15,317 nucleotides of DNA from Gemmatimonadota bacterium (GTDB taxonomy: Bacteria; Gemmatimonadota; Gemmatimonadetes; Gemmatimonadales; Gemmatimonadaceae). Below, piece after piece: positions 1 to 6,928 of the stretch. The position numbers were made by a program, and so were the translations under genes. The stretch covers positions 1 through 15,317 of the forward strand of contig JAEUJK010000690.1 of NCBI GenBank assembly GCA_016794735.1. Reading direction: 5' to 3'. The notes below the pieces were generated by a model, which saw nothing but the letters and a program-made list of their open reading frames with translations, did not search any database and had not been told where the DNA came from. Each line of letters opens with the position of its first letter. Within the stretch, counting starts at the first letter, position 1.

Positions 1-2208
1 CTACTTCTTCTCGGGCAGCTTCATCGCCATGAGCGAGGTGTTGGCACCCGCGCCCATCGCGAAGACGATGTACTGCTTGCCGTTGTGCAAGAAGGTCATC
101 GGCACGGCCGTCGTCTTGTCCGGGATCTTCACCGCACCCACTTCCTTGCCCGTCGCCTTGTCGACGGCGTACAGCGACGGCGCCTCGTCAGGTGCGCCAC
201 CGCTGCGGCCCTGGCCGTAGATCAGGAGCGACTTCGTCGTGATGATCTGCGCCTGTCCGCGCGAGTTGCCCGGGGGCAGCGTCACCCCCGCAAACAGCGG
301 CGAGTTGGAGGTGACCTTCGGCGCGCGGCCGTTGGGGATCCACCAGGCCTTGTCGCCGGTGTTCATGTTGTAGGCCGTGATCCCGCCCATCTGCTTGGAC
401 TTGAGGATCGAGACCCCGCCGATCTGGTTGGGAATGCCCCCGCGACCCTCGAAACCACCCCCACGATTGGCGGGCGGCGTGTAGCCCGGCGGCGGCGGGA
501 GTGCGCCCGGCAATCCGCAGTTGTCGCGCGGGGAGCTGTAGCGGAACTCGGAGCACGGGTCCTTCTGCAGGGCGATCGTGCTCAGGCCGATGAGCGACGC
601 GACGTAGATGTGTCCCGTCTCCGGATCCACGGCGGCACCGCCATCGATGTTGACGCCACCGCTCGCACCGGGCGCATACCACGCGCACTTGTACTGCGGC
701 GAGTCGGTGGAGCCACCGGGGATGTAGTACGGTCCCATGCGGCATCGACGAGCCACCTTGAGCGCCGAGTCCTTGATGGCCGGCGTGAAGTCGATCAGGT
801 CACTCTCGAGCAGCCCCTGCTGCGCGTACGGCGCGGGCTTCGACGGAATGGGTTGCGTCGCGGCCGTCTGTTCACCGGGCACGTCGCTCTGCAGCACCGC
901 TGTCTCGGGCATCGGCCAGATCGGTTCACCGGTCGCGCGATCGAACGTGTAGAGCCACCCCTGCTTGGTGCCCTGCGTGATGATCTTCCGCGGACGGCCA
1001 TCGACCGTCACGTCCATGAGGTTCGGCGCCATCGGCGTGTCGTAGTCCCAGATGTCGTGGTGTACCATCTGGAAGTGCCACTTCCGCTTGCCGGTCTTCA
1101 CGTCGAGCGCGATGAGCGAGTTGCCGAAGAGGTTGTCGCCGGGACGGTGACCGCCGTATTCGTCCATCAGCGGCATGCCGACGGGGATGTACGCGAGCCC
1201 GAGTTCCGGGTCGGCCGAGTAGGTCGCCCACGCGTCGTTCTTGCCTACACCTTCCGTGCCGATCTTCGACCCGTTCTTCCAGGTCTCCGCGCCGAACTCA
1301 CCGGGCTGCGGGACGAGGTTGAACTTCCAGAGCTGGCGCCCGGTGCGGATGTCGAAGCCGCGCACGTACCCCGGGATGTTGCGCACCCGGATCGGGTAGT
1401 AGCCGTGGATGGAGGAGTTCCCCACGACGATGACGTCGTTCACGATGATCGCCGGCGACGAGGCCGCGATCTGCCCGAGCTTCGGGTCGATGCCCACGGT
1501 GCCATCGGCGCCGGTCTTGGTCACGGGGTTCCACGTCTCGCCGGGCTTCGCCTGCCGATACGGGGCCGCGTCCGAGATGATGAACGATCCGGAGTCGTCG
1601 ACGGCGAGCGGCACGAGCGGGAGCCCGAGGCCATCCATCAGGTCCACCACGCCGTTCTTCCCGAACTTCGGGTCCGGAATCCCGGTCTTGGCGTCGAGCG
1701 AGACCATGTGGTAGCCCGGGGTGACCACAATGATCCGCTCGTTAGGTCCGTCGGTCCAATAGGACGGCCCGCGGCCGGCAAACTGGCGCGGCGCCTTCTG
1801 CCAGCGGATGCCCTCGTTCAAGCGGTACATCCAGAGGGTCTCGCCCGTCTCCGGATCGATCGCGGCCGTGATGCGGCGCGTGGTCGCGACGGTGAACAGG
1901 CGACCGTTCGCGTACAGCGGCGTGGTGCGATAGTACTCGTCGCTGCCGAATGCGCCGGCGTTCCACTGCCACGCCTTGGTGAGCGTGTTGAAGTTGCCCG
2001 CGTTGATCTGGTCGAGCGGGGAGTACCGCGTGCTCCACGCGTCGGCGCCCCAGTACCGCCACTCACCCGGCACGTTGCCGCGCACCGTGGCCTTGGCCTG
2101 GATGGCGTCGAGCGGGGAGAAGCGGAAGAGGAGGGCGGCGGTGGCCGCGAGGGCGACGGTGCCGACCGTGACGGCCGAACGTCGGAGGGAAAAGACCGGA
2201 GGCGCCAT
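1..2208 (-). CDS. PQQ-dependent dehydrogenase (quinoprotein glucose/alcohol dehydrogenase family)
   Basis: A 735-residue quinoprotein that should oxidise a sugar or alcohol in the periplasm using pyrroloquinoline quinone. Seen: an N-terminal hydrophobic segment (about residues 10-30) after a short basic stretch with an Arg pair, so it is a signal peptide or membrane anchor. Next comes the opening 'GEWRYWGADAWSTRYSPLDQ' typical of PQQ beta-propellers, then repeated propeller-blade motifs of the type 'ALDVKTGKRKWHF', and 'HHDIWDYD' at residues 383-390, a motif strongly reminiscent of quinoprotein glucose dehydrogenases. A Gly/Pro-rich insert sits near residues 570-605. There is no CXXCH, so no fused haem domain, and no adjacent Cys-Cys pair as in methanol dehydrogenases. 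The ATG at 2208 is preferred over one at 2253 because AAGGA lies 6 bases upstream and the signal segment then starts properly. It lies downstream of a cytochrome c gene that could take its electrons. Substrate cannot be decided. PQQ biosynthesis genes are not in the window. Confidence 0.9.
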   Translation of the reverse strand: MAPPVFSLRRSAVTVGTVALAATAALLFRFSPLDAIQAKATVRGNVPGEWRYWGADAWSTRYSPLDQINAGNFNTLTKAWQWNAGAFGSDEYYRTTPLYANGRLFTVATTRRITAAIDPETGETLWMYRLNEGIRWQKAPRQFAGRGPSYWTDGPNERIIVVTPGYHMVSLDAKTGIPDPKFGKNGVVDLMDGLGLPLVPLAVDDSGSFIISDAAPYRQAKPGETWNPVTKTGADGTVGIDPKLGQIAASSPAIIVNDVIVVGNSSIHGYYPIRVRNIPGYVRGFDIRTGRQLWKFNLVPQPGEFGAETWKNGSKIGTEGVGKNDAWATYSADPELGLAYIPVGMPLMDEYGGHRPGDNLFGNSLIALDVKTGKRKWHFQMVHHDIWDYDTPMAPNLMDVTVDGRPRKIITQGTKQGWLYTFDRATGEPIWPMPETAVLQSDVPGEQTAATQPIPSKPAPYAQQGLLESDLIDFTPAIKDSALKVARRCRMGPYYIPGGSTDSPQYKCAWYAPGASGGVNIDGGAAVDPETGHIYVASLIGLSTIALQKDPCSEFRYSSPRDNCGLPGALPPPPGYTPPANRGGGFEGRGGIPNQIGGVSILKSKQMGGITAYNMNTGDKAWWIPNGRAPKVTSNSPLFAGVTLPPGNSRGQAQIITTKSLLIYGQGRSGGAPDEAPSLYAVDKATGKEVGAVKIPDKTTAVPMTFLHNGKQYIVFAMGAGANTSLMAMKLPEKK

Positions 2209-2214
2209 GAGGAA

Positions 2215-2219
2215 TCCTT
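2215..2219 (-). promoter_or_regulatory. Ribosome binding site of the PQQ dehydrogenase gene
   Basis: Minus-strand AAGGA, 6 bases before the ATG at 2208. It decides the start, since the in-frame ATG at 2253 would add 15 residues ahead of the signal segment and lacks a comparable site. Confidence 0.6.
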
Positions 2220-2241
2220 CGACTCGTGGGTGTGACCATCC

Positions 2242-2270
2242 CCCCTCCAACATCCCGTTCAGGGGAGGGG
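2242..2270 (-). other. GC-rich inverted repeat between the cytochrome and dehydrogenase genes
   Basis: CCCCTCC at 2242-2248 pairs perfectly with GGAGGGG at 2264-2270 around a 15-base loop. It lies in the 126-base gap between the cytochrome stop and the dehydrogenase ATG, so in RNA it would sit just before the dehydrogenase ribosome binding site. No T-tract follows, so it is not a classic terminator. It could attenuate or separate expression of the two genes, or be chance in GC-rich sequence. Nothing else is recognisable in this gap. Confidence 0.3.
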
Positions 2271-2334
2271 TGGGAGCAGCGGCGACTAATGTAGCCGCGG
2301 GGCAGAACCGGGTAAGGGAGCGCCTCGCAGGGCG

Positions 2335-2832
2335 CTAGCGACGCGTGCTGACCGCCCGGGGATCCTGCCGGGCCACGTGAAAGCGCTGACGCGGGGTGGT
2401 GATCCCGGCCCGCTCGCGGGCGCCGCCAGCGGGCACTTCGAACTTGATCGTGGCCAGCGAGTCTGCCGTGGTAGCCAGCGGCGAGGTACCCGCCGGGAGC
2501 CCATTCAATTGGAGGATGTACGAGGTGACCGCCGCGTACTGCTCGTTGCTGAGCGCGCCGGGTTCACTCTCGGGCATCGTTTCCTTGAGGAAGGTGAACA
2601 GCTCGGAGAGCATCTTCCCGACCCAATCGGCGCGGAAGTCGGCGCTCGTCAGGTCGGCGGTCGTGTGACAGCTCTGGCACTGGCCGAGGAAGACGTCCTT
2701 GCCCTTTCCGGCCTGCTCCTCGGAGTAGACGCCACTCAGCGTGGACCGCGTGGTGTCGGTGGTCGCGGACTGCGCGCCGCCCAGCGAAGGGGCGCACAAG
2801 AGGGCGGCGAGGGGAAGGGCGAAGGCACGCAT
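2335..2832 (-). CDS. Small periplasmic c-type cytochrome (class I, mono-haem)
   Basis: A 165-residue exported mono-haem cytochrome c. Seen: a signal peptide in residues 1-21 (hydrophobic run then 'GGAQS', a plausible signal peptidase I site), one haem-binding CQSCH at residues 52-56, and a likely distal Met ligand at M86 in 'KETMPESEPGALS', followed by the usual closing helix ('NEQYAAVTSYILQLNG'). About 45 C-terminal residues extend beyond the cytochrome fold and are rich in Arg and Thr. The start at 2832 is chosen because an ATG at 2874 would put 14 non-hydrophobic residues ahead of the signal peptide. No strong ribosome binding site is visible. It is read toward the PQQ dehydrogenase, 126 bases away. 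Inference: it accepts electrons from that enzyme and passes them to the respiratory chain. Class I cytochromes of this type commonly pair with PQQ enzymes that lack their own haem domain. Confidence 0.85.
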   Translation of the reverse strand: MRAFALPLAALLCAPSLGGAQSATTDTTRSTLSGVYSEEQAGKGKDVFLGQCQSCHTTADLTSADFRADWVGKMLSELFTFLKETMPESEPGALSNEQYAAVTSYILQLNGLPAGTSPLATTADSLATIKFEVPAGGARERAGITTPRQRFHVARQDPRAVSTRR

Positions 2833-2966
2833 GGCAGCAGGAACGTGGGGACGGGACAATGTACCGTGCGACACACCAGTACCCCAGCGGGCCCGACAGG
2901 TGGCCGGGACTTCCCTGGCGGTCTATCATTCCGCGCCTCGTAGCACCGATCCCGCCGCCGCCCCGC
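2833..2966. promoter_or_regulatory. Divergent intergenic region between cytochrome c and the isoprenoid operon
   Basis: A 134-base gap that must hold the promoters for the leftward cytochrome/dehydrogenase pair and the rightward four-gene operon. On the plus strand TATCAT at 2924-2929 matches a -10 box in 5 of 6 positions, but the hexamer 17 bases upstream (TGGCCG, 2901-2906) is a poor -35. No operator-like palindrome or riboswitch was recognised. Confidence 0.3.
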
Positions 2967-5090
2967 ATGCCGTCTCCGTCACCCGCTCGTGTTCGCGTCG
3001 CCATCGTCGGAGGCGGCTGCGCATCGTTGACGGCGGCGTATGAACTGACGCGACCTGAGCAGCACGGCCGCTACGAGGTCACGGTCTACCAGCAGGGATG
3101 GCGGCTCGGCGGCAAGGGCGCATCGGGGCGCGGGGCGTCGGACCGCATCGAGGAGCACGGGCTCCACCTGTGGATGGGGTTCTACGAGAACGCGTTCGGG
3201 ATGATGCGGGCGTGTTATCGGGAGCGCGCGGCCGATCCGGCGACGACGCGTCTCGCCACCTTCGAGGAGGCGTTCTCGCCGGCGCCGCTCGTCGGCGTCA
3301 CCGATCGCGCGCCTAACGACCGGTGGGACGTGTGGATGGCCGCGTTCCCCCCGGGTCGGGGGCTCCCGGGGGATCCGCTGGAGGAAGGCACGCCCTTCTC
3401 GGTCGTGGCGTACCTGCGGCAATCGATCATGCTGGTTCGCGCGCTGCTGCGCGCGGCGCACGATCGCGACGCGGACGACGAGGGGACGCCGTCGGACGAC
3501 ATCGCCGGGCTCATCGCGCGCGTGGTGCGGTACGGGGAACTGGCGACGGTGACCGCATTGTTCGAGGCGTGTGATGCGTTGCGTCACGCGATGGATGCGT
3601 GGGTCCCGGGGCCGGCGCGGCAGGGCGCGTCGGTGCTGTTGCAGCTGCTGGACATCCTTGCCCTCGCGACGCGCGGGCACCTGCAGCGCCTGGCGCGCGC
3701 CGACACCGAGATGCGCCGCGTGTGGCAGGTGATCGACCTGATCCTCGCGGCGGTGCGCGGGTCCGTGATGCATGGGCTGGCCGCGGATCCTCGCGGCTTC
3801 GACGCCATCAACGACTGGGATTGGCGCGAGTGGTTGCGATTGCACGGCGCATCGGATGACGCGCTGGACTCCGGCTTCATGCGCGGCATTTACGACCTGG
3901 CCTTCGCGTATGAAGACGGTGATGTCACGCGTCCGCGTCTCGCGGCGGGGGTCGCACTGCGCGGTGCGATGCGCATGTTCTTCACCTACCGTGGTTCCCT
4001 CTTCTGGCGGATGAACGCGGGGATGGGGGACATCGTCTTCTCGCCGTTGTACCAGGTGCTCAAGGCGCGGGGGGTGCGCTTTGAGTTCTTCCATCGCCTG
4101 ACGAACGTGGGGCTCGCCCCCGATGCCGGGAGTGTGGCGTCGCTCGATTTCGACGTGCAGGCGCGCGTGAAGCGTGGGGCGGAGTACCAGCCGCTGGTGC
4201 AGGTGCACCGCGTGCCGTGCTGGCCCTCCGAGCCCGACTTCGCGCAGCTTGTCGATGGCCGTCGCCTGCGTGCGGACGGGCGTCGCTTCGAGTCGCACTG
4301 GGATCGTGGGCGCGAAGGCACACGCAGCCTGCGCGTCGGTGACGACTTCGACTTCGTGGTGCTCGGCGTGAGCGTGTCGGCGATCCCGCATGTCGCGCCC
4401 GAGCTCATCGCCGCGTCGCCGCGATGGCGCGACATGGTCGAGCACGTGAAGACGGTGCCGACCCAGGCGCTGCAGCTCTGGCTCTCGCGCGACGTGAAGG
4501 CGCTGGGGTGGCCTCACGCGGGTGAGGTGAATGTCTCGGGCTTCGTGGAGCCCTTCGATACGTGGGCCGATATGTCGCACCTGATCCCGGAGGAGGGCCA
4601 TTCCGCGCGTGTGAAGTCGGTAGCGTACTTCTGCAGCGTGTTGCCCGATCGCCCGGTGGCGGAGCAAGCGCATGATGACTTTCCAATGACACGACGAGCG
4701 GTCGTGCGTGACAACGCCCTGACCTTTCTGGTACGTGACCTGCCGGCCCTGTGGCCGCGGGTTCGTGATGCCAAGGGGCGGTTTCGCTGGGAGTGGTTGG
4801 TGCCCGGTGCAGGGAAGGCCGCGCGCGATGCCGCGGCGATCGACGGCCAGTACTGGACGGCCAACGTGAGTCCCACCGATCGTTATGTCCTATCGCTGCC
4901 GGGCTCGCCGCGCTATCGTCTCTCACCGTTGGACGCCACGTTCGATAACCTCACGATCGCCGGTGACTGGACGGCGAGCGGACTCGACTCGGGCTGTATC
5001 GAGTCGGCAGTGATCTCCGGACGTTTGGCGTCGCATGCGCTCTCGCAGCTCCCCCCTCTCGCCGACATCGTCGGCTACGATCATCCCTGA
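2967..5090 (+). CDS. FAD-dependent oxidoreductase, phytoene desaturase / amine oxidase-like
   Basis: A 707-residue flavoprotein of the large superfamily containing phytoene desaturases, carotenoid isomerases and amine oxidases. Seen: an N-terminal Rossmann motif 'VRVAIVGGGCASLTAAYEL' (GGGCAS at residues 15-20), then the second flavin-binding stretch 'GWRLGGKGASGRG' (44-56) and 'RIEEHGLHLWMGFYENAF' from residue 60, and the C-terminal FAD motif 'AGDWTASGLDSGCIESAV' with the closing SG at 684-685. A long mostly helical insertion, about residues 110-310, makes it larger than the usual 500-residue desaturases. The ATG at 2967 is used because the Rossmann strand begins seven residues later. An in-frame ATG at 2859 would add 36 Pro-rich residues unlike the family. 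No clear ribosome binding site. First gene of a tight operon with a polyprenyl synthase, so the substrate is probably an isoprenoid (inference). The exact reaction is unknown. Confidence 0.85.
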   Translation: MPSPSPARVRVAIVGGGCASLTAAYELTRPEQHGRYEVTVYQQGWRLGGKGASGRGASDRIEEHGLHLWMGFYENAFGMMRACYRERAADPATTRLATFEEAFSPAPLVGVTDRAPNDRWDVWMAAFPPGRGLPGDPLEEGTPFSVVAYLRQSIMLVRALLRAAHDRDADDEGTPSDDIAGLIARVVRYGELATVTALFEACDALRHAMDAWVPGPARQGASVLLQLLDILALATRGHLQRLARADTEMRRVWQVIDLILAAVRGSVMHGLAADPRGFDAINDWDWREWLRLHGASDDALDSGFMRGIYDLAFAYEDGDVTRPRLAAGVALRGAMRMFFTYRGSLFWRMNAGMGDIVFSPLYQVLKARGVRFEFFHRLTNVGLAPDAGSVASLDFDVQARVKRGAEYQPLVQVHRVPCWPSEPDFAQLVDGRRLRADGRRFESHWDRGREGTRSLRVGDDFDFVVLGVSVSAIPHVAPELIAASPRWRDMVEHVKTVPTQALQLWLSRDVKALGWPHAGEVNVSGFVEPFDTWADMSHLIPEEGHSARVKSVAYFCSVLPDRPVAEQAHDDFPMTRRAVVRDNALTFLVRDLPALWPRVRDAKGRFRWEWLVPGAGKAARDAAAIDGQYWTANVSPTDRYVLSLPGSPRYRLSPLDATFDNLTIAGDWTASGLDSGCIESAVISGRLASHALSQLPPLADIVGYDHP

Positions 5091-5093
5091 GCT

Positions 5094-5858
5094 ATGGCAC
5101 CAAGGTCGAAGGCGCGCGTGAAGCGTGAGACTCCCTCGCGTGAAGGACCGCTGCGGCAAGGCGCGGCGGCTGCCGCGATGTTTGGCGAGTCGGTGACGCG
5201 ACGCGTGGAAGAGTTGGTGGGCGGCGGCCTCAAGACGGCGCGCCTGGTGGTGGAGGCGGCGGCGGAGCCGGTGCTGGGTGCCGCCGAACGTGGCGTGCAC
5301 ACGGCGTACACGGTGCTGGACGAGTACCTCGCCCGCGGCAAGGAGGCCGCGAAGCGATACGAGATGCCAACCCCAGGGAGCCCGACCATGAGTGACCAGC
5401 GCCAGAACGGGATGTGGAACGCCTTTGGGCCGATGGGACCGATGATGGCCCAGGCGGCGGGGCCGTGGATGCAGGTCGCCCGGATGTGGTCGGACAGCAT
5501 GTCGCAGTTTGTCCCCGGCGGCCAGCAGGCGATGGACCAGTGGATGGCGATGTGGCCGGCGATGGCCGGGGTCGCCTCACGCGCTGCGGCGCCGGTGCGG
5601 GTGCAGGTGGCATCGACGCGTCCGGTGGCGGTGCAGGTGTCGCTCGCGCCGGGGGCGGAGTACATGACGCTGGGTGCATCGCCTGTGGCGCAGGGCGGCG
5701 AGACGTTAGGCGGAGTGGCCGTGTCGACGGCGGAGGGACGCGTGACCGTGTCCGTGACGGTGGCCGATGCACAGGGCGCGGGCACCTATCGCGGACCGGT
5801 CGTGGACGGCGGCGGCAACCCGCGCGGCGAGCTGGTCGTCGAGATCTCCACATCCTGA
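5094..5858 (+). CDS. Met/Trp-rich two-part protein of unknown function, phasin-like N-terminus
   Basis: A 254-residue protein I do not recognise. Three parts can be seen. Residues 1-90 start basic and then form probable amphipathic Ala/Val/Glu-rich helices ('VTRRVEELVGGGLKTARLVV' and on), loosely like phasins or other surface-coating proteins. Residues 99-159 hold 12 Met and 5 Trp with many Gly, Pro and Gln. From about 165 to the end, alternating Val/Thr/Ala stretches suggest a beta-sandwich domain. There is no signal peptide or true membrane helix. The ATG lies 3 bases after the stop of the FAD oxidoreductase gene, without a clear ribosome binding site, so translation is probably coupled. 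The Met/Trp-rich segment resembles one in the last protein of the operon. Inference: it is a scaffold or granule/membrane-surface protein for the pathway, not an enzyme. An internal start at 5388 is also possible. Confidence 0.75.
   Translation: MAPRSKARVKRETPSREGPLRQGAAAAAMFGESVTRRVEELVGGGLKTARLVVEAAAEPVLGAAERGVHTAYTVLDEYLARGKEAAKRYEMPTPGSPTMSDQRQNGMWNAFGPMGPMMAQAAGPWMQVARMWSDSMSQFVPGGQQAMDQWMAMWPAMAGVASRAAAPVRVQVASTRPVAVQVSLAPGAEYMTLGASPVAQGGETLGGVAVSTAEGRVTVSVTVADAQGAGTYRGPVVDGGGNPRGELVVEISTS
5374..5390 (+). promoter_or_regulatory. Possible internal ribosome binding site and ATG within the Met/Trp-rich gene
   Basis: AGGGAG at 5374-5379 lies 8 bases before an in-frame ATG at 5388-5390 (residue 99, 'MSDQRQNG'). 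This is a better initiation site than the one at 5094. It would give a 156-residue protein holding only the Met/Trp-rich and beta parts. Either the gene makes two products or this is chance. Confidence 0.35.
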
Positions 5859-5862
5859 CGTC

Positions 5863-6909
5863 ATGATTGCGACAGGGTGCGCCACGGACGGCGCCCTGGT
5901 GCCGTCGGTCCTCAAGGAATACGGCGACGCGGCGCGTCGCATGCTCTTCGAGTACCTGCCTTCCTCCGAACCACGGCGGTACCTGTACGACCTCCTGGCC
6001 GACTATCCGCGTCGCGGCGGTCGCGCCTTCCGGCCCAGCCTCTGCATGGCCACCACCCGCGCGTTTGGTGGCTCGCCCGACATGGCCCTCCGCACCGCCG
6101 TGTCCATCGAGCTGGTGCATAACGCGATGCTCATCCACGACGACATCGAGGATGAAAGCGATGAGCGTCGCGGGCGGCCCACCATGCACAAGGAACATGG
6201 CGTGCCGATCTCGATCAACGTGGGCGACATGCTCTCGATGCTCGCGATGCGCCCCCTGCTCGACAACCAGCACCTGCTCGGCGGGTCGCTGGCCCTGCGC
6301 ATCGTGGAGGAAACGGAGCGCATGGCGCGCGAATCGGCCGAGGGGCAGGCGATGGAGCTGGGCTGGCGGCGCGACAATCCCCAGGATGTCACGGAGCACG
6401 ACTACCTGGAGATGGTGCTCAAGAAGACCTGCTGGCTCGCCACGATCCACCCGAGCCGTGCAGGCGCCCTGATCGGCACCCGCGGCGCGATCGACCCCGA
6501 CCGCTTCCTCCGCTTCGGTTTCCTCATCGGGGCGGCGTTCCAGATCCAGGATGACCTGCTCAACCTCGTGGGGGACGCGCGCTCCTACGGCAAGGAACTG
6601 GGCGGTGACATCCGGGAAGGGAAGCGCACGCTCATGCTCATCCAGCTCTTCCAGCGCGCCACTCCCGAGGAACGACGGCGCCTGCATCGCTTCCTCGGCC
6701 GCCCGCGCACCAGGCGCACCGATGCGGAGGTGGCGTGGGTGCGCGCTCGTATGGATCACTACGGGTGCATCGACGACGCCCGGCAGGTCGCCCACGGGTT
6801 GGCCGGCGCGGCCACCCATGAATTCGCGCGCGTGTACGGCGCGCTCCCCGACTCCCGCGACAAGGCGTTCATCGAAGCCTTGCCCCGCTGGGTCCTGACC
6901 CGCTCCTGA
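5863..6909 (+). CDS. trans-Polyprenyl diphosphate synthase (geranylgeranyl-type or longer)
   Basis: A 348-residue all-helical prenyl synthase that condenses isopentenyl diphosphate onto an allylic diphosphate in the cytoplasm. Seen: the first Asp-rich motif DDIED at residues 93-97 inside 'HDDIEDESDERRGRPTMH', with the substrate-binding Arg pair at 102-103; 'FQIQDDLLNLVGD' carrying the second motif, DDLLN, at 230-234; and 'YGKELGGDIREGKRTLMLI', the usual region after it, with Lys254. The second motif ends in Asn in place of Asp. The residues four and five before the first motif are Met and Ala, not aromatic, and the motif has no two-residue insertion. In this family that favours C20 or longer over C15 (inference). 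The ATG at 5863, 4 bases after the preceding stop, is preferred over an upstream in-frame ATG (5767) that would overlap the previous gene with Arg/Ser-rich sequence. Third gene of the operon and likely supplier of its isoprenoid substrate. Confidence 0.92.
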   Translation: MIATGCATDGALVPSVLKEYGDAARRMLFEYLPSSEPRRYLYDLLADYPRRGGRAFRPSLCMATTRAFGGSPDMALRTAVSIELVHNAMLIHDDIEDESDERRGRPTMHKEHGVPISINVGDMLSMLAMRPLLDNQHLLGGSLALRIVEETERMARESAEGQAMELGWRRDNPQDVTEHDYLEMVLKKTCWLATIHPSRAGALIGTRGAIDPDRFLRFGFLIGAAFQIQDDLLNLVGDARSYGKELGGDIREGKRTLMLIQLFQRATPEERRRLHRFLGRPRTRRTDAEVAWVRARMDHYGCIDDARQVAHGLAGAATHEFARVYGALPDSRDKAFIEALPRWVLTRS

Positions 6910-6910
6910 G

Positions 6911-6920
6911 AAGGAGAAAG
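6911..6920 (+). promoter_or_regulatory. Ribosome binding site of the tandem decarboxylase-like gene
   Basis: AAGGAGAAAGG begins 1 base after the stop of the polyprenyl synthase gene and ends 8 bases before the ATG at 6929. It is the strongest such site in the operon, so the last gene is probably translated independently, unlike the two coupled genes before it. Confidence 0.7.
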
Positions 6921-6928
6921 GCACCGCT

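Noticed and set aside
85..2235. Open frame of about 716 codons on the plus strand opposite the PQQ dehydrogenase
   Set aside because: Its product is Arg/Ala/Val-rich with no domain; it arises from GC-rich third positions of the real gene on the other strand.
2335..2832. Lipoprotein signal in the cytochrome c
   Set aside because: A Cys lies at residue 13, but the residue before it is Leu, which does not fit a lipobox; an ordinary cleavage site near residue 21 fits better.
2859..2966. N-terminal extension of the FAD oxidoreductase from an upstream ATG
   Set aside because: The 36 extra residues are Pro/Arg/Trp-rich, unlike the family, and the Rossmann strand starts just after the ATG at 2967.
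2979..4673. Open frame of about 564 codons on the minus strand opposite the FAD oxidoreductase
   Set aside because: Arg/His-rich product without any motif, while the plus strand has clear flavin motifs throughout.
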